This document shows, in pieces, positions 6,864-10,092 of a stretch of 10,092 nt of DNA. Within the stretch, counting starts at the first letter, position 1. Each line of letters begins with the position of its first letter. Below the pieces are notes generated by a model. It was given only the letters and a program-made list of their open reading frames with translations. It was not told where the DNA came from and did no database searches. The DNA lies in NCBI GenBank assembly GCA_002362735.1, contig DEUU01000253.1, forward strand, positions 1 to 10,092. Reading direction: 5' to 3'. Source of the DNA: Dehalococcoidia bacterium UBA3254. Its GTDB lineage: Bacteria > Chloroflexota > Dehalococcoidia > Dehalococcoidales > UBA3254. The position numbers and the translations under genes are program-made.

Positions 6864-7131
6864 TATTACCTCCTGAAGTGAGCCTGAACTGGGATAACAT
6901 TTTCTGAAAGACACACACGGCTCTTAAATTTTATTATATTTAGCAGCCAGGCTTTTTTTATCCGCTTAATCACGGATTAACATCTGAAAAATTAATTATG
7001 CAACGTTCAGCTTTTATGGCCGCTAAAGGCAGCCAATTCTTTGATTTACAGTTAAATTAAATCTTGATTGACCAGGCCATGGATATTACGCTAATTAAAA
7101 TAGATTAAAAATCATTGATAGAATGACGAGG
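6864..7131. other. Intergenic region between dehydrogenase and terpene cyclase genes
   Basis: An AT-rich gap of 268 bases. It contains the ribosome binding site of the dehydrogenase gene, a candidate -10 box, a small hairpin ATCCG/CGGAT (6960-6964 with 6973-6977) and a second stem GGCCGC/GCAGCC near 7018-7034 with one G-T pair. Neither hairpin is followed by a clear T run on the minus strand, so no confident terminator for the terpene cyclase gene is visible. A 20-codon frame from an ATG at 6998 has no ribosome binding site and is not considered a gene. Confidence 0.4.
6933..6938 (-). promoter_or_regulatory. Candidate -10 box for the dehydrogenase gene
   Basis: On the minus strand TATAAT stands 69 bases upstream of the ATG at 6863. 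No good TTGACA-like box is found 16-18 bases further upstream (the sequence there is ATAAAA), so the promoter may be weak, activator-dependent or read by another sigma factor. The surrounding DNA is AT-rich, which raises the chance of a random match. Confidence 0.35.
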
Positions 7132-8190
7132 CTAAAATTTGAGTCGTCTGAAGGCCCAGCAATAGAAAAAAGGAAAGATCGTTAATACGCCTGCGTGCCG
7201 GAGAATTTTATGGGCGATTTTACGAACATCATTTTGCCGGCTAACCTTATCGTCTGCCAGATACATGCCCAGCAGTCCGCGGTTGATGAGATGATGGAAT
7301 TTAGCATCGGGCAGGTCGGCAATACTGGCATCCGCCTGGTCATAAAAGAGCCTTAGTCTTTCAAACAAATCATTCTCATTCGCATAATAGGTACAAAAAT
7401 TCAGGTCGCCCCCGGCGCGGTCTTCTTCCTGATCGATCAGGTAGTCCAGAAGAATATGCAGCCCCTGCACCCAGGGGAAGTATGCATTTTTAATTTGTTG
7501 GGCCATATCGACGGAGAATTTTTCACGAGTTGACTCTGCGACCAGACAGAAAATCCCTAACGTCGACCCTGTACTGGCAGCAAACTCATACCATCTCATT
7601 TCCGGCAATTCATTTCTATTAGACTCAAACCAATTTTGTAAACGTTGAACACGTTCATCAACTTTGACATGTTTGTTAATTTGAAGATGGGAGTAATAGC
7701 TGGCAAGCTCGAAAGTAAACGCCGCAATTTCAGGATAGGCCGGTATTTTAGCCAGGATATCCTGGCAGCTTCTGACCAGAGAAGATAAATAGCCGCCATC
7801 ATTCTGTTGATTCCGAAAACGATAATATTTAGTTTCAGAAAGGCCTGGAATCAGAGCCTGAGTCATGGCTTCATGCAAAGCACCGAAGTCTTGAGGATTA
7901 ACCGAGGAACTGCGGTCGCATAAATTATCCAGATAATCGCTGATAGTTTGGTAAGCCACAATAAATTGTAAAATTTCGCGATAATAAGATTCAGCCAGTA
8001 AGGCATAGACAGCACCGCACTCACAATGGAAAGCTTTAGATTCTATACTCGCGAGGGCTTGCTTGCGGAGCTCTGCATCCGGAATATCGCTTGCTCGCCG
8101 TTTCCATTCTTTCAGGTGCTGTCTTACTTCAGGCCTTATGGTTGAGATGACTTTCCAGCATATTCGCCATGGTAAGGCCAGGTTGATCAT
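7132..8190 (-). CDS. DUF2600 terpene cyclase (tetraprenyl-beta-curcumene synthase-like)
   Basis: A 352-residue, almost wholly helical protein of the DUF2600 family, whose characterised member is Bacillus YtpB, a large terpene synthase that cyclises long-chain (C35) prenyl diphosphates to tetraprenyl-beta-curcumene and related products. The two acidic motifs of this family are present: SDYLDNLCDR (84-93) and LDYLIDQEEDRAGGDLNF (248-265), both expected to bind Mg2+ and diphosphate. Length agrees with the family. There is no signal peptide or transmembrane span, though a hydrophobic patch near the C-terminus (LTIFPFFYCWAF) could contact the membrane where the substrate resides. The gene stands alone: no prenyl diphosphate synthase and no squalene-hopene-type second cyclase (needed for sporulenes in Bacillus) is nearby. 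AGGT stands eight bases upstream of the chosen ATG, a modest ribosome binding site. Family assignment is firm; the product is inferred. Confidence 0.88.
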   Translation of the reverse strand: MINLALPWRICWKVISTIRPEVRQHLKEWKRRASDIPDAELRKQALASIESKAFHCECGAVYALLAESYYREILQFIVAYQTISDYLDNLCDRSSSVNPQDFGALHEAMTQALIPGLSETKYYRFRNQQNDGGYLSSLVRSCQDILAKIPAYPEIAAFTFELASYYSHLQINKHVKVDERVQRLQNWFESNRNELPEMRWYEFAASTGSTLGIFCLVAESTREKFSVDMAQQIKNAYFPWVQGLHILLDYLIDQEEDRAGGDLNFCTYYANENDLFERLRLFYDQADASIADLPDAKFHHLINRGLLGMYLADDKVSRQNDVRKIAHKILRHAGVLTIFPFFYCWAFRRLKF

Positions 8191-8232
8191 ATTTTAGACC
8201 TGGAAAAACTCAGATTCCCAAGTAATAAAGGA

Positions 8233-8297
8233 TCAGACCCCGGATATTTTCAGGACGCCGTCATCATTCCACAAACTCCCCGCAGGCCGGGGTCTGA
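8233..8297. repeat. 11-bp inverted repeat, possible REP/MITE-like element
   Basis: TCAGACCCCGG (8233-8243) and CCGGGGTCTGA (8287-8297) are perfect reverse complements separated by 43 bases, between the hemerythrin and terpene cyclase genes. Arms with a GGGGTCTGA/TCAGACCCC core are common in palindromic elements mobilised by REP-associated Y1 transposases. A second, short stem CCCCG/CGGGG (8278-8282 with 8288-8292) uses part of the same right arm, so the two folds exclude each other. No target duplication or transposase is visible here. It could instead act as a transcript-processing or termination structure after the hemerythrin gene, although no T run follows. Confidence 0.6.
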
Positions 8298-8323
8298 AGT
8301 TGGTAAGGTAAGTGAAAAAGCAG

Positions 8324-8797
8324 CTATTTAGCTTGGGCTTTAACGGCCTCCGTTTTCTTCACCTTTTCCTTTTCTGCCTGGAATTTCTCCATGATGGAGT
8401 TCATTTTATCTTCATCAATGACTTCCCGAGCGACCTGAAAGATCTTGCTTTCCTCTTCTTCGATGTGATGATTCACCAGTTCTTTGAAGACACTCAGTTT
8501 AGCCGGCCAGTATTCTTCTTCGGCAGACATTCTGGTCAGTTCATTTAAAATCAGTTCGGCGGCATGATGTTCTTCCATTCCCTCCATCGTGTCTTCTTTT
8601 GCTTCCTTGTTTTGAAGCAGAACCGCATAAAAAGCTTTTTCTTCCGCTCTCAGGTGAGGAACCAGCTCTTCTTTCATCTGATTAAAAAGGTCTTCGCGTT
8701 TTTTAAAACTGTGGTCTGATAAGTCCTGAATCTGATCCAGAAAGTCCATCACTTCCTGATGGTCTTTTTTTAACAGGTTAAAAAATTGTGCGTGCAT
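8324..8797 (-). CDS. Hemerythrin HHE-domain protein
   Basis: A 157-residue four-helix-bundle protein with the residues of a di-iron hemerythrin-like domain: His13 (KKDHQEVMDFL), His48 and Glu52 (LVPHLRAEEKAFY), His77 or His78 (EEHHAAELIL), and His110/His111 with the Glu run 113-116 (NHHIEEEESKIF). Such proteins bind O2 or NO, store or sense oxygen or iron, and in anaerobes are thought to protect or signal. The C-terminal 27 residues are a Lys/Ala/Glu-rich tail. The frame is open for 25 codons further upstream, but those codons overlap the candidate promoter, while AAGGAG stands a few bases before the ATG at 8797; I therefore chose 8797. It is likely monocistronic and cytoplasmic. The exact ligand, oxygen or iron chemistry, is not shown by the sequence. 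Confidence 0.9.
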   Translation of the reverse strand: MHAQFFNLLKKDHQEVMDFLDQIQDLSDHSFKKREDLFNQMKEELVPHLRAEEKAFYAVLLQNKEAKEDTMEGMEEHHAAELILNELTRMSAEEEYWPAKLSVFKELVNHHIEEEESKIFQVAREVIDEDKMNSIMEKFQAEKEKVKKTEAVKAQAK

Positions 8798-8825
8798 TCC
8801 TTTCTCCTTTTTTATAATTGTTCTG

Positions 8826-8853
8826 ATTATGATGATAGCCAAAATTAAAGCAA
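8826..8853 (-). promoter_or_regulatory. Candidate promoter of the hemerythrin gene
   Basis: On the minus strand TTGCTT (8848-8853), a 16-base spacer and CATAAT (8826-8831) form a moderate vegetative promoter. The start point would be near 8819, about 22 bases before the ATG at 8797, which fits the AAGGAG ribosome binding site between them. It also argues against the longer upstream start at 8872. Confidence 0.4.
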
Positions 8854-8902
8854 TATTGATCCGCCATACCATTTAGTTTCAGGCCAGAAAAATCTCTACT
8901 GG

Positions 8903-9019
8903 ATTGAGATTCATAACCGGAGCCTGAAGCTTTTATTACAATCGCTCCGGAGAGTAAAGTAGCCCATTATGGTGAGTTGGAGCAGTCCTGACCTCTCACT
9001 GAAGCAATATTGAGATTCA
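8903..9019. repeat. Direct repeat ATTGAGATTCA and inverted repeat in divergent promoter region
   Basis: The 11-base word ATTGAGATTCA occurs at 8903-8913 and again at 9009-9019, both in the gap between the divergent hemerythrin and aldolase genes. Between them lies a perfect inverted repeat CCGGAGC (8917-8923) and GCTCCGG (8944-8950) with a 20-base loop. The second copy of the word also forms ATTGA-N8-TCAAT with 9022-9026. These could be operator sites for the aldolase operon, whose -35 box begins 27 bases after the second copy. This is only a positional inference. Confidence 0.45.
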
Positions 9020-9045
9020 GATCAATTGGGTTGCGCCAAAAAGCC

Positions 9046-9075
9046 TTGATAGAGTCATGATGAACGGAATATAAT
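9046..9075 (+). promoter_or_regulatory. Vegetative promoter of the aldolase operon
   Basis: TTGATA (9046-9051), an 18-base spacer and a perfect TATAAT (9070-9075) match the housekeeping consensus at 11 of 12 positions. Transcription would begin near 9082, leaving a leader of about 63 bases to the preferred ATG at 9145 or about 36 to the ATG at 9118. No terminator-like attenuator was seen in the leader. Confidence 0.65.
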
Positions 9076-9144
9076 CAGGTACGCCCGAAAGCGTTTCAGT
9101 CCTCCGAAAAGAAAAAAATGATCAAAGGGGAGGTATTTAATACT

Positions 9145-9945
9145 ATGGACTGGGGAATGGCAAATCGATTATCACGCATAATACAAAGGGATGGGCATAC
9201 TTTAATCATGCCGGTAGACCATGGATATTTCCAGGGGCCTACCAGTCATTTAGAAGAACCGCGTAAAACAATTAGTCCCTTGCTGCCCTATTCTGACGCG
9301 CTGTTTATTACCAGAGGAGTTTTACGTTCATGCGTAGACCCGGATAATGCCAAACCAATCATTCTCCGCGTATCCGGTGGTACCAGTATGGTCGGGAAAG
9401 ACCTGGCTAATGAAGGGATTACCACTTCGATGGAAGAGGCTATCCGCCTGAATGTGTCTGCCGTAGGCATATCGATTTTTGTCGGCACTGACTACGAAAA
9501 AGAATCCTTGTTGAATCTGGCGAAGCTGGCCAACGAGGGAGAAAGGTACGGCATACCGGTGATGGCGGTTACCGCTGTAGGTAAAGAACTCGGCAAACGG
9601 GATGCCCGTTATCTGGCCCTGGCATCGCGTATTGCCGCCGAATTGGGGGCACGAGTGGTAAAAACCTACTGGTGTGAAAACTTTGAAAAAGTAGCTGGCG
9701 GTTGTCCCGTTCCGGTGATCATGGCAGGCGGGCCACATGTTGATACGGAACTTGAAGTGTTTGAATTTGTTTACGACGGGATACAAAATGGAGCGATCGG
9801 AGTAAATCTGGGCAGGAATATCTGGCAAAATGCTTTCCCGGTAGCCATGATTAAGGCGATACGGGCGATTATCCACGAAAACGCCACTCCGAAGATGGCT
9901 CAAGAAATTTACGACCACGAAAAAAGCCAGGAATCGAAAGGGTAG
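9145..9945 (+). CDS. LsrF/DhnA-type class I aldolase family protein
   Basis: A 266-residue TIM-barrel protein of the class I aldolase family that includes E. coli LsrF (a thiolase of autoinducer-2 breakdown), archaeal fructose-bisphosphate aldolase and ADH synthase. Family landmarks are DWGMANRLSRI (2-12), PVDHGYFQGPT (23-33), the Schiff-base Lys173 in VVKTYWCE, GGCPVPVIMAGG (185-196) and the phosphate-binding GRNI (223-226). The opening DWGM-RLSRI and DHGYFQGP are especially LsrF-like. The frame is also open from an ATG at 9118, adding nine residues, but that start has only a weak purine tract before it, while GGGGAGG (9127-9133) precedes 9145; its spacing of 11 bases is somewhat long, so 9118 remains possible. 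An alcohol dehydrogenase gene follows 25 bases later. No lsr transporter or kinase genes are in the window, so a role in keto-sugar or sugar-phosphate metabolism is more likely than AI-2 breakdown; the substrate is open. Confidence 0.9.
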   Translation: MDWGMANRLSRIIQRDGHTLIMPVDHGYFQGPTSHLEEPRKTISPLLPYSDALFITRGVLRSCVDPDNAKPIILRVSGGTSMVGKDLANEGITTSMEEAIRLNVSAVGISIFVGTDYEKESLLNLAKLANEGERYGIPVMAVTAVGKELGKRDARYLALASRIAAELGARVVKTYWCENFEKVAGGCPVPVIMAGGPHVDTELEVFEFVYDGIQNGAIGVNLGRNIWQNAFPVAMIKAIRAIIHENATPKMAQEIYDHEKSQESKG

Positions 9946-9970
9946 CGGCTTCACGTTAAGGAGACACAGA

Positions 9971-10092
9971 ATGAAAGTGGCGATGTGGTACAACAACCGG
10001 GATGTCCGGATAGAGGAGAAGCCTGTTCCGAAAATCGGCCCCGGTGAAGTGCTGGTACGAGTAGAGGCCAGCGGCATCTGCGGCAGCGACGT
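9971..10092 (+). CDS. Zinc-dependent medium-chain alcohol dehydrogenase, N-terminal part
   Basis: Forty complete codons of a gene cut by the window end. The sequence opens MKVAMWYNNRDVRIEEKPVP, then GPGEVLVRVEASGICGSD. This is the N-terminal signature of zinc-dependent medium-chain dehydrogenases of the sorbitol/threonine/butanediol dehydrogenase group; Cys37 in GICGSD is the first catalytic-zinc ligand. AAGGAG at 9959-9964 stands six bases upstream of the ATG. With a 25-base gap it is probably in one operon with the aldolase, and could oxidise or reduce a polyol or hydroxy-ketone linked to the aldolase substrate. The cofactor domain and substrate specificity lie outside the window. Confidence 0.9.
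   Translation, partial: MKVAMWYNNRDVRIEEKPVPKIGPGEVLVRVEASGICGSD

Noticed and set aside
6385..6881. Two overlapping plus-strand frames opposite the short-chain dehydrogenase
   Set aside because: The minus strand carries all dehydrogenase motifs and a perfect ribosome binding site; the plus frames lack any protein-like pattern.
6864..6914. Upstream extension of the dehydrogenase start by 17 codons
   Set aside because: A perfect AGGAGGT sits directly before the inner ATG at 6863, and the extension is not typical of the family.
6998..7060. Twenty-codon frame starting MQRSAFMAAKG
   Set aside because: No ribosome binding site, very short, no known small-protein pattern.
8798..8872. Upstream extension of the hemerythrin protein by 25 codons, with a hydrophobic stretch resembling a membrane helix
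   Set aside because: The ribosome binding site AAGGAG and a candidate promoter lie within the extension, so the apparent membrane segment is probably untranslated DNA.
9328..10077. Long minus-strand open frame of 249 codons opposite the aldolase gene
   Set aside because: The plus-strand aldolase has clear family motifs and a promoter; the antisense translation has no recognisable domain and no ribosome binding site.

Overview
The window looks like chromosomal DNA of a strictly or largely anaerobic, Gram-positive-type bacterium, most likely a clostridial or Peptococcaceae-like Firmicute. The reasons are strong AGGAGG-type ribosome binding sites, vegetative promoters with perfect TATAAT boxes, a terpene cyclase of the YtpB/DUF2600 family (known mainly from Bacilli and Clostridia), a short-chain dehydrogenase resembling the Bacillus stress type, and a multi-cluster ferredoxin beside molybdenum/tungsten enzymes. 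The taxon is inferred from gene content only.

Layout. Bases 1-4007 (+) hold the end of an apparent operon: the C-terminus of a first Mo/W-bis-MGD oxidoreductase, a SAM-dependent methyltransferase, a complete second Mo/W oxidoreductase catalytic subunit, and a ferredoxin with four [4Fe-4S] motifs. The gaps between genes are 3-16 bases. The second catalytic subunit has no Tat signal, so a cytoplasmic redox or hydratase/transhydroxylase-like reaction is suggested; its substrate cannot be read from the sequence. The methyltransferase placed between the two catalytic subunits is the most interesting arrangement in the window.

Bases 4081-8797 (-) hold five separately spaced genes: a glycine-rich conserved protein of unknown function, convergent with the Mo/W operon; a secreted, probably lipid-anchored rhodanese; a YhdF/GSP39-like short-chain dehydrogenase; a DUF2600 terpene cyclase; and a hemerythrin-domain protein. 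Gaps between them are roughly 130-330 bases. Several carry their own recognisable promoter, so this looks like a set of monocistronic housekeeping or stress genes rather than a pathway. Two of the gaps contain short open stretches that look like eroded gene fragments, and one contains an 11-bp inverted repeat resembling REP/MITE-type elements.

Bases 9046-10092 (+) start a divergent operon: a good promoter, an LsrF/class I DhnA-type aldolase, and the start of a zinc-dependent medium-chain alcohol dehydrogenase cut by the window edge. Together these suggest a sugar-phosphate or keto-sugar pathway.

No tRNA, rRNA, CRISPR array, intact insertion sequence or phage gene was recognised.
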